Positions 26,475 to 35,888 of a stretch of 64,000 nt of DNA are shown here, one piece after another. Where the stretch lies: positions 62,001 through 126,000 of the forward strand of contig NZ_JAJIWO010000005.1 in assembly GCF_020880695.1 (NCBI RefSeq), in the 5' to 3' direction. Position numbers and translations under genes: made by a program. Position 1 is the first letter of the stretch. Every line of letters begins with the position of its first letter. Below the pieces are notes generated by a model. The model ran no database searches. It was not told the DNA's origin and worked only from the letters and a program-made list of their open reading frames with translations. This DNA is from Mucilaginibacter sp. UR6-11. GTDB lineage: Bacteria; Bacteroidota; Bacteroidia; Sphingobacteriales; Sphingobacteriaceae.

Positions 26475-29400
26475 TTACCATCCCGGTGTAAATCCTAAAC
26501 CAAATACCGGTTTTTTAACATCGTTGCGGTTTAATGGTACTGCTAAATAGGGTTCTAAAACAAAATAGCCAAAGACATTTACCCGCAATGATAACCCGGT
26601 ACTTAGTGCCGGAACACGCTGATTGGTATTGTAAATGCCATTACCATTGGCGTCGGTGCCCACCCTGTCTGGTGCCATCTGGAATTTTACCTGGTTACCT
26701 GAGCTCCAGGCCAGGCCTGCATCAAAAAAGAAGTTAAGTTCTGAAAAGAAAAACTTTGATTTTACCGCTGATAATTTCTCAGGCCCGGTAAACGGTAAGC
26801 GGACTTCGAAATTCGCTACTGCTGTGCGTGTACCGGATAGCTGATCAATAGTGAAGCCGTTGCTTGGTTTACCGCTGCCGTTATAGAAAGTCTGGGCCTC
26901 GTAACCCCTTATCAGGAATGGATAGCCGACATATAACGGGTAAAGTCCATCTGAATTGCCGAAACGCCCATAACCATATAAACGCGCCGCAAATGTTATC
27001 GGAGCAACCCTTACATATCTGCGCAGATCAATTGTAGGAGCAAAGAATTTATAAGTGCCAAAATCATATTCGCCCTGGATCCGGTAACGGAAACCATTGA
27101 GGGGAGATGCTACACCAAAAAACGAATTATCGCCAACAAGCGAAGTGCTGACATTGTAAACGGTAAATGGCCTTAACAAAGTCCCGCCGTTTAATGGGTC
27201 GTTGTTATAATCCGAGTTAGATATGTGGCTTTTTTTATAATCAAGTACATTACCTAATGTATCGTACAATGTGCTGTAGCGATCGACTCTATAATAATAT
27301 TGTGAAGCGCCGCCACCGAGTTCAACACGTGTTGACTTTGAAAGAGGATAGGAGGTAAATAATGATGCCTGATCCTGGAAAATGCGGATAATGTCGTAAC
27401 GCTCCTCGGTAACGGGGATTATTTTACCGTTAAAATTATGGTTAGTTGCCACTACATTATAATTGGCAAACTGGTAGGGGATATGTGATATACCGCCACC
27501 AAAATTCCACCGGCCTTGTTGATTGATATAAATAACCTGTCCTCCAAAATCATATACCTCACCATTTATTGCCGCCCCGGCATAGATCTGATTTCGGCCA
27601 AGAATATCGCTAAACACCCCTTGAACACCGCTTGCCAAACCCGTTCCGAACGAGCTTACAGACGCACCAATGCCGCTGCTGGCTAAATAGTCTAATTTAA
27701 ATTTTGGTTTATAAGGCTGATCTTTGATAGAGTCGGTTGATATTTTTTGGTAAGCCAGGTAATTCTTAAGGTTTGAGTTTATCAGGTCGACACCTACCGC
27801 ACGCGCAGGCGGAAGCATAGCCGCGTCAAAATTAATTGACGAACCACCAACGGTTTTAGGTGTAAACTCGGAAGCTTTAGCATTGTAAAGCTGGTATTTT
27901 TGAGCGCGGTAGTAAGAGTAAACAATATCATTATTAGCCGAGATGCTTAATGCCGGTGAAAACTCGGTTATACCGCAGATTCCTGTAAACAAGTCTGTCA
28001 TCTGCTCAACTTTACCGCCGCTGATAGTGTAGCGATACATATTGCGGAAACCGTCGCGGTTTGATAAAAAGTAGATTTGTGTGCCGTCTGACGAATATTG
28101 AGGATTTAAATTATTGGCGCCGTCAAATACCGGGATGTCTGTGGTTTTGCCGGTGGCAAGGTCATATTCGGCCAGATTGAAGGTTATATCTTGTGACAGC
28201 GTACGGTCATAAGTAGTCCTATCGCTCGAAAAAACGATCTTTTTGCCATCTCTTGAAAAGCTTGGCTGATAGTCGGAGTATTTATCATTGGTTAACTGCT
28301 TAACCATTTTCGTTTTAAAATTGTAGAGGTACAGATCACCCTGACCCTCTGATAACCCCTGGAAAACCAGTTGGTTACCATCCGGCGACCATGACAGGTT
28401 ACTAAACTGCTCGGCTTTGCCCATTGAAATGTCCTCTATGATTTTACCGCTCGGTACCTCAACAACCAACATCCGGTTACGACCTTTGTTAAACACGCTG
28501 AAAGCAAACTTTTTACCGTCAGGAGACCAGGCACCTGCCGACTCAATAAAGTTAAATTCGTCAATATGTGTATTTGATATTTTACTGGTGAGTTTCTTGA
28601 GTATGACGCCGGTTTTTGCATCGGCCAGAAAGAGGTCTATCGTAAACAAATTTTTCTCTGACAAAAACGCCAGGTATTTACCATCCGGACTAATAGCCGG
28701 CGCAATATTCATCTTACCCGAGTTTTTATCGCTTACTACTAATTGCCCCACAGGTTTTTGAACAGTATCTTTCAAAAAAGGCTTGTAAGTGTTCTCAATC
28801 GACGTCTTCCATAGTTGCGACAATGTTTTATCATCATAGCCAAATGTGCGTCTTATCCCATAAGACAGGCCGAAACGGGCCGTATTTTTAAAAAATGGCG
28901 TGATTATCGTATCGCCGTAAGTCGAACCAATAAAACTCCAGAAAGCCTCGCCGTAGCGGTAAGGAAAGTATTTGTTGCTTTCAGTAAGATCTTTTACCGT
29001 TGGGATATCGTGATTTAAATAAGCGTCTCGCATCCACATGGCCGTATAGGAGTCTTTTTTTCCTAAAGACAGATATTCGGCCATACCCTCAATCATCCAT
29101 AAGGGCAGGTTGTTAATGTTCTCGTAATTGTTATCCTCCTTGCCCAACAACAGGTGATACTGAAACGCATGAACCAGCTCGTGCCCGATAACGTGACGGG
29201 TCATCTGGTTGTTCTCCATCACCGGCATTACAACCCGGTTTTTTAAACCTTCAGTGATGCCGCCTGTACCCACGTCAATCTCTCCGTCAATAGCGGTAGT
29301 TTGTTGGAAATCGGGATGATTGGCATATAAAATAATAGGATTAACGTTCCTGAAGGTATCCCTGAAAACCTGCTGATGCAGTGTGTACCACAATTCACTT

Positions 29401-29621
29401 TCCTGAGCAAAACGTTTGATCATACTATCATTTTTCAGGTAGTAGTAGATCTCAAAGTGCGGCGTTTTATAAACCTTGAATTTTAATTTTTTGTAACGCA
29501 CTTTATTTTGCCCAAAATATTGCGCTTTGGCTATGGGGCTAAATAGCAGCAAACCAATACAACAAGTTAAAATGAATGAATATCTTTTTGCTTTGGTTAT
29601 ATGCGGATTACTTCTATTCAT
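26475..29621 (-). CDS. Large exported metallopeptidase-like protein with PD40 propeller and outer-membrane barrel domain
   Basis: A 1048-residue protein with a signal peptide (IAKA-QY, about residue 33). Residues about 35-290 resemble the peptidase MA/gluzincin-like domain with HELVH (His147, Glu148, His151) and an acidic downstream helix (IEGMAEYLSLG). Residues about 300-600 contain TolB/PD40 propeller repeats (ISPDGKYLAFLSEKN, WSPDGKKFAFSV, WSPDGNQLVFQG, FSRDGKKIVFSSD). The last 370 or so residues are beta-strand-rich with Tyr/Gly alternation and end in FGLGFTPGW, resembling a BamA/D15-like barrel with a terminal aromatic. This is a conserved Bacteroidota layout, but the exact function is unknown. 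It starts 48 nt downstream of the PBP1A gene end on the same strand. Confidence 0.8.
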   Translation of the reverse strand: MNRSNPHITKAKRYSFILTCCIGLLLFSPIAKAQYFGQNKVRYKKLKFKVYKTPHFEIYYYLKNDSMIKRFAQESELWYTLHQQVFRDTFRNVNPIILYANHPDFQQTTAIDGEIDVGTGGITEGLKNRVVMPVMENNQMTRHVIGHELVHAFQYHLLLGKEDNNYENINNLPLWMIEGMAEYLSLGKKDSYTAMWMRDAYLNHDIPTVKDLTESNKYFPYRYGEAFWSFIGSTYGDTIITPFFKNTARFGLSYGIRRTFGYDDKTLSQLWKTSIENTYKPFLKDTVQKPVGQLVVSDKNSGKMNIAPAISPDGKYLAFLSEKNLFTIDLFLADAKTGVILKKLTSKISNTHIDEFNFIESAGAWSPDGKKFAFSVFNKGRNRMLVVEVPSGKIIEDISMGKAEQFSNLSWSPDGNQLVFQGLSEGQGDLYLYNFKTKMVKQLTNDKYSDYQPSFSRDGKKIVFSSDRTTYDRTLSQDITFNLAEYDLATGKTTDIPVFDGANNLNPQYSSDGTQIYFLSNRDGFRNMYRYTISGGKVEQMTDLFTGICGITEFSPALSISANNDIVYSYYRAQKYQLYNAKASEFTPKTVGGSSINFDAAMLPPARAVGVDLINSNLKNYLAYQKISTDSIKDQPYKPKFKLDYLASSGIGASVSSFGTGLASGVQGVFSDILGRNQIYAGAAINGEVYDFGGQVIYINQQGRWNFGGGISHIPYQFANYNVVATNHNFNGKIIPVTEERYDIIRIFQDQASLFTSYPLSKSTRVELGGGASQYYYRVDRYSTLYDTLGNVLDYKKSHISNSDYNNDPLNGGTLLRPFTVYNVSTSLVGDNSFFGVASPLNGFRYRIQGEYDFGTYKFFAPTIDLRRYVRVAPITFAARLYGYGRFGNSDGLYPLYVGYPFLIRGYEAQTFYNGSGKPSNGFTIDQLSGTRTAVANFEVRLPFTGPEKLSAVKSKFFFSELNFFFDAGLAWSSGNQVKFQMAPDRVGTDANGNGIYNTNQRVPALSTGLSLRVNVFGYFVLEPYLAVPLNRNDVKKPVFGLGFTPGW

Positions 29622-29669
29622 AAGGTCAATATATCAGCGCTAATTTAATAAATCACTATCAATAATACA

Positions 29670-31979
29670 TCAAGGATTGCCGCCGGGCTGGTTCAAGTCG
29701 GGCGGAGGTGTGTTGTTTAACGTATCAACCGGCATTTCCAGGCTGTCTGTAGCCGTTGTATCTGCTGAGATCCGCGGCGAAGGGCAGTCATAACTTTTGG
29801 TGATCTTTGTCCACGGTTTTGGGAATGGCCCGTACGTATAGCCTGACTCTTTATCAGCATAAACCCGCTCCATAAAACTGCCAAAAATCGGCAGTGCCGT
29901 GTGCGAACCCTCGCCGCTTTCTGAAGTAGTGAAGTGAACGCTTCTGTCATCGGCCCCAACCCATATACCGGTAACCAGGTCCTTTGTAATACCCATATAC
30001 CAGCCGTCAACATAGTCAGACGAGGTGCCGGTTTTTCCGCCGATCTGATTGTCTTTTTTCCATAATCCGGGATATTCCCATAGCGCCTGTGAAGTGCCTC
30101 CCGGTTCTTCCATGCCACCTCTAAACATATATAACATCAGCCATGCCACCTCTTCACTTATGGCGCGTTCGGTCTTTAGGGCAAATTCCTGTAAGGTGTT
30201 TCCGTCCTGGTCTGTTATTCTGGTAACCAACAGCGGATCTATCTTTTCGCCTTTATTTAAGAAGGTGCTATATGCGCGCACCATTTCATAAACAGATACG
30301 TCATTTGATCCCAATGAGACGGATGGCACCGCTTTGAGCGGACTTTCGATGCCGCATTTATGCGCATATTCAACAACTTTATCCCAGCCCACTTTTTCAG
30401 TTACCTGCGCGGTTATAGAATTCACAGATTTACCCATCGCCCAGCGTAGTGACATTTCCTGGTACGAAAACTTAAAATCTGCATTATTTGGCGCCCATAC
30501 CTGTTCTTTGCCGCCATCTTTGTATTTGATCGATACGGGCTGATCTGTAAACTTATCGCAAGGTGTAAACCCATTATCCAGAGCGGTTAAATAAGCAAAT
30601 GGCTTAAAGGTTGAACCCGCCTGCCTTTTTGATTGGTTTACGTGGTCATAATTAAAATATTTGTGATTAATACCACCAACCCAAACCTTTATTTTACCGG
30701 TTGAGGGCTCAATGGTCATCATACCGGTATTTAAAATGCGGGTATAATATTTTATGGAATCAACGCTTGAAAATGTAGTGTCTTTTTCGCCTTTCCAGGT
30801 AAACACTTTCATCCGCTTGCGTTTTTCAAAATACTGATTGATCTGGGTAGTGTCGCCATGATACTTTGCCAACAGCATTTTGTAAATTGGCAAGTGCTGC
30901 TCGGCTTTTAGCAGGAAGTCCTCAATTTCATTTCCCTTAGAGTCGCGCCATGGATTTTTTTTGCCCCAGATATTATCGAAACGTTTTTGCAGCATCTTCA
31001 TTTTTTCTGCTACTGCTTCCTCCGCATATTGCTGCAGGCGCGAATCAATGGTGGTGTATATTTTTAAGCCGTCTTCATACAGATCATAATCATTGTCTTT
31101 GCACCATTTTTTTAACCAGCGCTCAACCGCCTCACGGATGTAAGAGTCGCCATGCGAATCATTTTCAACGTAACTTAAATTTAAGCCGATGGGCAATTTA
31201 ATATCATTATTGTATTCAGCGGCACTGATATAGCCATACTTCTGCATTTGGCTTAAAACCGTATTTCTTCGCTCAACAGAACGCTCAGGATTATTGATCG
31301 GATTATAAGTTGAAGTTGCTTTAAGCATGCCAATTAATGTAGCAGCTTCGGCAGGGGTAACCGCATCAGGTGTTTTATCAAAAAATTTCAAAGTGGCCGT
31401 TTTAATGCCGAAAGAATTATTGCCAAACGGAACCGTGTTAAGATACAGGGTAAGGATCTCTTGCTTATTATAAACATGCTCAATTTTATAGGCAGTTAAC
31501 CATTCTTTACATTTTGAAACCAACGTACGCACCAGCGGGATATGCCTCAATAATCCCTGCGATTTTCTTTTGCGGGTTGAGTACAGGTTCTTCGCCAGTT
31601 GCTGGGTGATGGTGCTGCCGCCACGTTTGTCGCCTTTGGCTGTTGATAGTATGCTGGTAAAAAACGAGAAAAAATCTACGCCGCCGTGTTTATAAAAACG
31701 CACATCTTCGGTTGCGACCAATGCATTGACAATGCTTGGAGAGATCTCCTTATATTCAACCGGCGACCTGTTTTCGCGATAATATTCGCCAATTAATTTG
31801 CCATCAGCAGTATAGACCTGTGAACCCACAGACATGTTTGGGCTTTTAATATCCTGCATATCAGGAGTGTAACCAAACAACCAAAGGAAGTTTAATTCGA
31901 CGGCACAGAAAAAGATAATTATAGTGTAGATAAATATGGCAAAATATCTCAGGTATTGGTTTTTTATACGTCTGAACAT
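29670..31979 (-). CDS. Bifunctional penicillin-binding protein 1A (glycosyltransferase and transpeptidase)
   Basis: A 769-residue class A PBP that polymerises and cross-links peptidoglycan at the outer face of the inner membrane. A short cytoplasmic start is followed by one membrane segment (about residues 13-35). The GT51 domain (about 60-240) has TEDVRFYKHGG with catalytic Glu91, and GGSTITQQLAKNLY. The transpeptidase domain has S456-T-F-K459, the SVN motif in AMGKSVNSIT, and K649-T-G. The tail is Pro-rich. All catalytic motifs are present and the length is normal. Confidence 0.95.
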   Translation of the reverse strand: MFRRIKNQYLRYFAIFIYTIIIFFCAVELNFLWLFGYTPDMQDIKSPNMSVGSQVYTADGKLIGEYYRENRSPVEYKEISPSIVNALVATEDVRFYKHGGVDFFSFFTSILSTAKGDKRGGSTITQQLAKNLYSTRKRKSQGLLRHIPLVRTLVSKCKEWLTAYKIEHVYNKQEILTLYLNTVPFGNNSFGIKTATLKFFDKTPDAVTPAEAATLIGMLKATSTYNPINNPERSVERRNTVLSQMQKYGYISAAEYNNDIKLPIGLNLSYVENDSHGDSYIREAVERWLKKWCKDNDYDLYEDGLKIYTTIDSRLQQYAEEAVAEKMKMLQKRFDNIWGKKNPWRDSKGNEIEDFLLKAEQHLPIYKMLLAKYHGDTTQINQYFEKRKRMKVFTWKGEKDTTFSSVDSIKYYTRILNTGMMTIEPSTGKIKVWVGGINHKYFNYDHVNQSKRQAGSTFKPFAYLTALDNGFTPCDKFTDQPVSIKYKDGGKEQVWAPNNADFKFSYQEMSLRWAMGKSVNSITAQVTEKVGWDKVVEYAHKCGIESPLKAVPSVSLGSNDVSVYEMVRAYSTFLNKGEKIDPLLVTRITDQDGNTLQEFALKTERAISEEVAWLMLYMFRGGMEEPGGTSQALWEYPGLWKKDNQIGGKTGTSSDYVDGWYMGITKDLVTGIWVGADDRSVHFTTSESGEGSHTALPIFGSFMERVYADKESGYTYGPFPKPWTKITKSYDCPSPRISADTTATDSLEMPVDTLNNTPPPDLNQPGGNP

Positions 31980-32093
31980 GCGGTAAAGATGTAAATTATT
32001 GGCTCAAAATCATAGCCGGTTTGTAAATAGGTAACAACGCAATTTTAACAGTTAAATTTTAGGGGAGATGCCGGTAACACAAATTTCACTGCC

Positions 32094-32432
32094 TTACTTT
32101 TTGGTTGCCTTTGCAAACTTATTAAAAGCCACCGATCTGTTTATCCAACTGTCAAATTCCTTTTTAGTTTTCATAGCTTCGCTGCTTACAAATACAAAAT
32201 CTTTTAATGCCTTTCCAGCGCGGATCATACCGCGCACGCCATTTAGTTCTAATGCGTCTTTATATCCGGGACCTATGCGGCAAAGCATTTCGTCGCCGCT
32301 TACACAAATACACATTTTGCCATTAACCATAAAACATAGTCCGCGAAACATTTTCTTTTCTTCAATATCCGTCAATTCAAAACCGGTGAGCGCTTCGCGT
32401 ATTTTATCTGCTAATTTTTCATCGTGAGCCAT
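32094..32432 (-). CDS. TfoX N-terminal-domain protein
   Basis: A 112-residue cytoplasmic protein. It matches the TfoX/Sxy N-terminal domain: KKMFRGLCFMVNGKMCICVSGDEMLCRIGP in the middle, followed by RGMIRAGKALKDFVFVSSEAM. In gammaproteobacteria the full TfoX protein regulates competence; the short one-domain form is common in Bacteroidota and is of unknown function. It sits between GH92 and PBP1A with an 18-nt gap after the GH92 gene start side, reading leftward after it, so co-transcription with the upstream GH92 gene is unlikely given orientation order but possible. Confidence 0.85.
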   Translation of the reverse strand: MAHDEKLADKIREALTGFELTDIEEKKMFRGLCFMVNGKMCICVSGDEMLCRIGPGYKDALELNGVRGMIRAGKALKDFVFVSSEAMKTKKEFDSWINRSVAFNKFAKATKK

Positions 32433-32450
32433 TGTTTTAAATTGATGCTG

Positions 32451-35000
32451 TTAGAAATGGGCCTCAGTTACAAAACTTGATTTACCATTTTTAACCGCTA
32501 TAGCTTTTATAATTGTTTTTACTGATACCGGGATAGGTTTAACATAAACAGGCGACAATGGGGTTGGCGTAGAACCATCCGTTGTATAATGGATCACATT
32601 AACTTCGATATCATTACTATTGATAGCTGCCTGTACGGGCGGGGCAAATGTTTTAAGCAGATTAATGGTAGGGTTAGGGACAATAAGATTATCTGTTATG
32701 CCCGAGGTTGATTTCTCCAGATCCTGCATAAAAATTTTGTTGGCCAGCCGGCCGGTATAAACCTCAAACTCGCCACCATTGGCTATATCTTCATAATCAA
32801 GATAAAGCTTATTATAGGTTTTTTTATTTAAGTTGATCCCCTGCAGATAAATATTATTTCTGGCTACAGACGAACCCGAATTTAAAACAGTGAATTTTTT
32901 ACCATTTTCCAGGTTAATCACTGCTTTTTCAAACTGGGGTAAACCTATCTGGAACTGCTGTTGGCCCGGTGCAATATTGTACATACCCAAAGCGCTCATA
33001 ACATACCATGCAGACATTTGGCCGCAATCATCATTTCCGGAAAGACCGTCAGGTTTATTGCTGTATTGTTCTGTTAATATTTTGTTGACGAAAAATTGGG
33101 TCTTGTCTGCATCATCGGTAAAGTTGAATAAATAGGCCATGTGATGACTTGGCTCATTACCATGTGCGTACTGACCTATCAGGCCCGTAATGTCGGATTG
33201 GTCGATGCCGGTTAACGGGGCCGTGGTGGTAAATAACTCGTTTAGCTTGGTCCCGAAATTAGCCTTGCCGCCCAGGCGGCTAATCAGCCCGTTAACATCC
33301 TGAGGGGCCAAAAAGGAATATTGCCAGGCATTGCCCTCAACATAGTTTTTGTTTACTTCATTTGGGTCAAAAGGTTTATACCAATCGCCATTAACCCGTG
33401 CCTGCACAAAACCATTATCTTTGTTCTGTACATTTTTCCAATATTGAGCGCGTTGGGTATATTCAACGTAATCTATTGGCTTATTCAGCATTTTTGCCAT
33501 TTGGGCAATGCACCAGTCGTCATAAGCATATTCCAGTGTCTTTGATACAGATTCCTGGTTATCATCGGCCAGAACCAAACCGTTTTTCCGGTACGAATCA
33601 AGGCCAAACTGATCGCGGTTTACCGAGGCCTTCATGGCAGTAAAGGCCTTCATAACGTCAAAATCCCGTATCCCTTTTGCATAGGCGTCTGTGATAACCG
33701 GGATAGCATGATTGCCTATCATGCAATAAGTTTCATTTGATGCTAGCGACCATATAGGCAACAATCCCTGCTGATCATAAATAGCCAAAAAGCTCTTAAT
33801 AAAATCAAGCGTACGTTTCCTGTCTATTAATGTGAGTAAGGGGTGCTCGGCCCTAAATGTGTCCCATAATGAAAATACCGTATAATAATTAAAGCCATCT
33901 GCAGTGTGGATCTGTTGATCCATGCCGCGGTACCGGCCGTCAATATCACTATAGATATTTGGGGACAACATGCTGTGATATAGCGCAGTATAAAATATGG
34001 TACGCTTTATTTTTCCGTAATCAACTACGGCGGTTTTTTTACTCGGCGGGCGTCCGTAACCATACGTCATTGCTTCTGCCGACTGTTGTTGTTCTTGCTG
34101 AACAGGCGGCGCACCACCCTCTATTTCAATTTTTGCCAGCGCATCTGCCCAGGATGTTTTTGCCGCTTTCTGGATCTTTTTGAAATTAAAATCAGGGATC
34201 TCCGCGTCCAGATTTTTCAACGCGCCGTCAGCACTAACTGCCGATATGCCAACCTTGGAAATTACTTCGCCCGGATCATTAAAACGGATATAGAGTTTGA
34301 TGTTTTTTCCTTCGGCTTTTTTCAGCCCTTCCTGCAACTGATCGTTAACAGCTATACCGTAAGTTTTAAATGGTTTTGAAAACTTTGCATAGAAATATAT
34401 ATGCTGATCATTCGCCCAGCTTCTTGACTCGCGGTAACCACGGATCTCATGGTCATTGATAACCTCAATCCATGAATTTAAAACCTGGTCGCGGTGTTGC
34501 AGGTCGATAATAATATTTGCCTGCGGTGTTGATGGATAATGATAGCGGTGCATCCCGGCCCTGATGGTAGCCGTTAGCTCCACATCGATACCGTATTTAT
34601 CCAGTGTTGTTTTATAATAACCCGGAGATGCAGTCTCGTTCTTCTTTTTAAACGGAGAACTGTACGCGGTGTTTTTAAACTGAGGATCGCCGGTTGTCGG
34701 CATAAACAAGATATCGCAATAGTCGGCAATGCCCGTACCGCTTAAATGGGTGTGCGAGAAGCCGTATACCACAGAGTCCGTATAATGATAGCCCGAGCAG
34801 CCGTCCCAGCCCTCTAAACGGGTATCGGGGCTTAGCTGTACCATGCCAAATGGCAGTACCGCACCCGGATAGGTATGGCCGTGCCCGCCCGTGCCGATAA
34901 ACGGGTCAACATACGGTGTATAATCCTTTTTCTTTTGGGCCGATGCACTGAAACCACAGGCCAGCGCAACCAACAGCAAAATTCGGGAAACCTTTATCAC
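32451..35000 (-). CDS. Secreted alpha-mannosidase, GH92 family
   Basis: An 849-residue protein with a signal peptide (GFSASA-QK). The N-terminal beta-sandwich opens with the GH92 signature YVDPFIGTGGHGHTYPGAVLPFGMVQLSPDT, and GYHYTDS...FSHTHLSGTG follows. The (alpha/alpha)6 domain has SLWDTFRAEHPLL and GNDDCGQMSAWYVMSALG, with acidic catalytic and Ca2+-binding residues. GH92 enzymes are Ca2+-dependent inverting exo-alpha-mannosidases acting on alpha-1,2, -1,3 or -1,6 links. The final 75 residues resemble the chitobiase/beta-hexosaminidase C-terminal domain (VIHYTTDGSTPTPLSPVY). It is the upstream neighbour of the TfoX-N gene on the same strand. Confidence 0.93.
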   Translation of the reverse strand: MIKVSRILLLVALACGFSASAQKKKDYTPYVDPFIGTGGHGHTYPGAVLPFGMVQLSPDTRLEGWDGCSGYHYTDSVVYGFSHTHLSGTGIADYCDILFMPTTGDPQFKNTAYSSPFKKKNETASPGYYKTTLDKYGIDVELTATIRAGMHRYHYPSTPQANIIIDLQHRDQVLNSWIEVINDHEIRGYRESRSWANDQHIYFYAKFSKPFKTYGIAVNDQLQEGLKKAEGKNIKLYIRFNDPGEVISKVGISAVSADGALKNLDAEIPDFNFKKIQKAAKTSWADALAKIEIEGGAPPVQQEQQQSAEAMTYGYGRPPSKKTAVVDYGKIKRTIFYTALYHSMLSPNIYSDIDGRYRGMDQQIHTADGFNYYTVFSLWDTFRAEHPLLTLIDRKRTLDFIKSFLAIYDQQGLLPIWSLASNETYCMIGNHAIPVITDAYAKGIRDFDVMKAFTAMKASVNRDQFGLDSYRKNGLVLADDNQESVSKTLEYAYDDWCIAQMAKMLNKPIDYVEYTQRAQYWKNVQNKDNGFVQARVNGDWYKPFDPNEVNKNYVEGNAWQYSFLAPQDVNGLISRLGGKANFGTKLNELFTTTAPLTGIDQSDITGLIGQYAHGNEPSHHMAYLFNFTDDADKTQFFVNKILTEQYSNKPDGLSGNDDCGQMSAWYVMSALGMYNIAPGQQQFQIGLPQFEKAVINLENGKKFTVLNSGSSVARNNIYLQGINLNKKTYNKLYLDYEDIANGGEFEVYTGRLANKIFMQDLEKSTSGITDNLIVPNPTINLLKTFAPPVQAAINSNDIEVNVIHYTTDGSTPTPLSPVYVKPIPVSVKTIIKAIAVKNGKSSFVTEAHF

Positions 35001-35063
35001 TTCAGATGAGTTTAGTTAAACCGCAAATTAATAAAGTAAACAGATTTATAAAAAATTAACCGG

Positions 35064-35840
35064 TTAAATAAGGTTAAAACTATCAGCATCTTTTAAAAAA
35101 GGCAGCGCCCTTCGCGTTTTTAATACCTCATCTGCAATTATAGAGAAAGTATAAACATCTTCTTCATCACGTTTATAATAAACCACATTGCCGTTGGGGT
35201 CGATACAGGTCGAGTCGCCGGAATGATATATTCCATTGCCATCATGCCCCACGCGGTTAACCCCGATAACATAGGCCTGGTTTTCAACAGCGCGCGCCGG
35301 TATCAGTGTGCGCCAATGAAGTGCCCTGCGCTCGGGCCAGTTGGCCACAATCAACAATAAGTCGTAATCTTCATTATTATTACGCATCCATACCGGGAAA
35401 CGCAGGTCATAACAAATCATCGGGCAAATTTTCCAGCCTTTTAATTCAACAATTAACTTATTTGTTCCTGCGGTATAGGTATCATCTTCTTTAGCTAGTG
35501 CAAACAAGTGCCTTTTATCATAATATTTACAGGTTCCATTGGGTAGCATCCAAATTAGCCTGTTATAATACTTACCCTTTTCAGCGACGATCAGGCTGCC
35601 GGTTACCACGCAATCATATTCTTTGGCAATTTTGTGCATCCACTGCATTGTTTTGCCACCCATAGGCTCAGCAAGTTCCTGCGCGTTCATCGTAAAACCC
35701 GTGTTAAACATCTCGGGTAAGATGATCAAATTGGTTTTCTCACGTATCCCGGTCAGCCGCAATGCTATGTTTTGCAGATTTTGGTCTATTTTTTCCCAAA
35801 ATAAATAACCTTGAAATACAGTGATCTTTAAATTCTCCAT
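35064..35840 (-). CDS. Nitrilase-superfamily omega-amidase (YafV/Nit2-like)
   Basis: A 258-residue cytoplasmic amidohydrolase with the Glu-Lys-Cys triad: Glu43 in LPEMFNTGF, Lys109 in YDKRHLF and Cys143 in MICYDLRFP. The pattern MFNTGFTMN and the short length fit the omega-amidase branch, which hydrolyses alpha-ketoglutaramate and alpha-ketosuccinamate formed by glutamine or asparagine transamination. It lies 48 nt downstream of a methionine/glutamine-type aminotransferase gene on the same strand. In other bacteria these two enzymes work together to drive transamination of 2-oxo acids, for example in methionine salvage. The pairing supports the call. Confidence 0.85.
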   Translation of the reverse strand: MENLKITVFQGYLFWEKIDQNLQNIALRLTGIREKTNLIILPEMFNTGFTMNAQELAEPMGGKTMQWMHKIAKEYDCVVTGSLIVAEKGKYYNRLIWMLPNGTCKYYDKRHLFALAKEDDTYTAGTNKLIVELKGWKICPMICYDLRFPVWMRNNNEDYDLLLIVANWPERRALHWRTLIPARAVENQAYVIGVNRVGHDGNGIYHSGDSTCIDPNGNVVYYKRDEEDVYTFSIIADEVLKTRRALPFLKDADSFNLI

Positions 35841-35888
35841 AGCAGTTTTGGTTCAGATTAACTAATAACTAATACGTGATAGTCTCCA

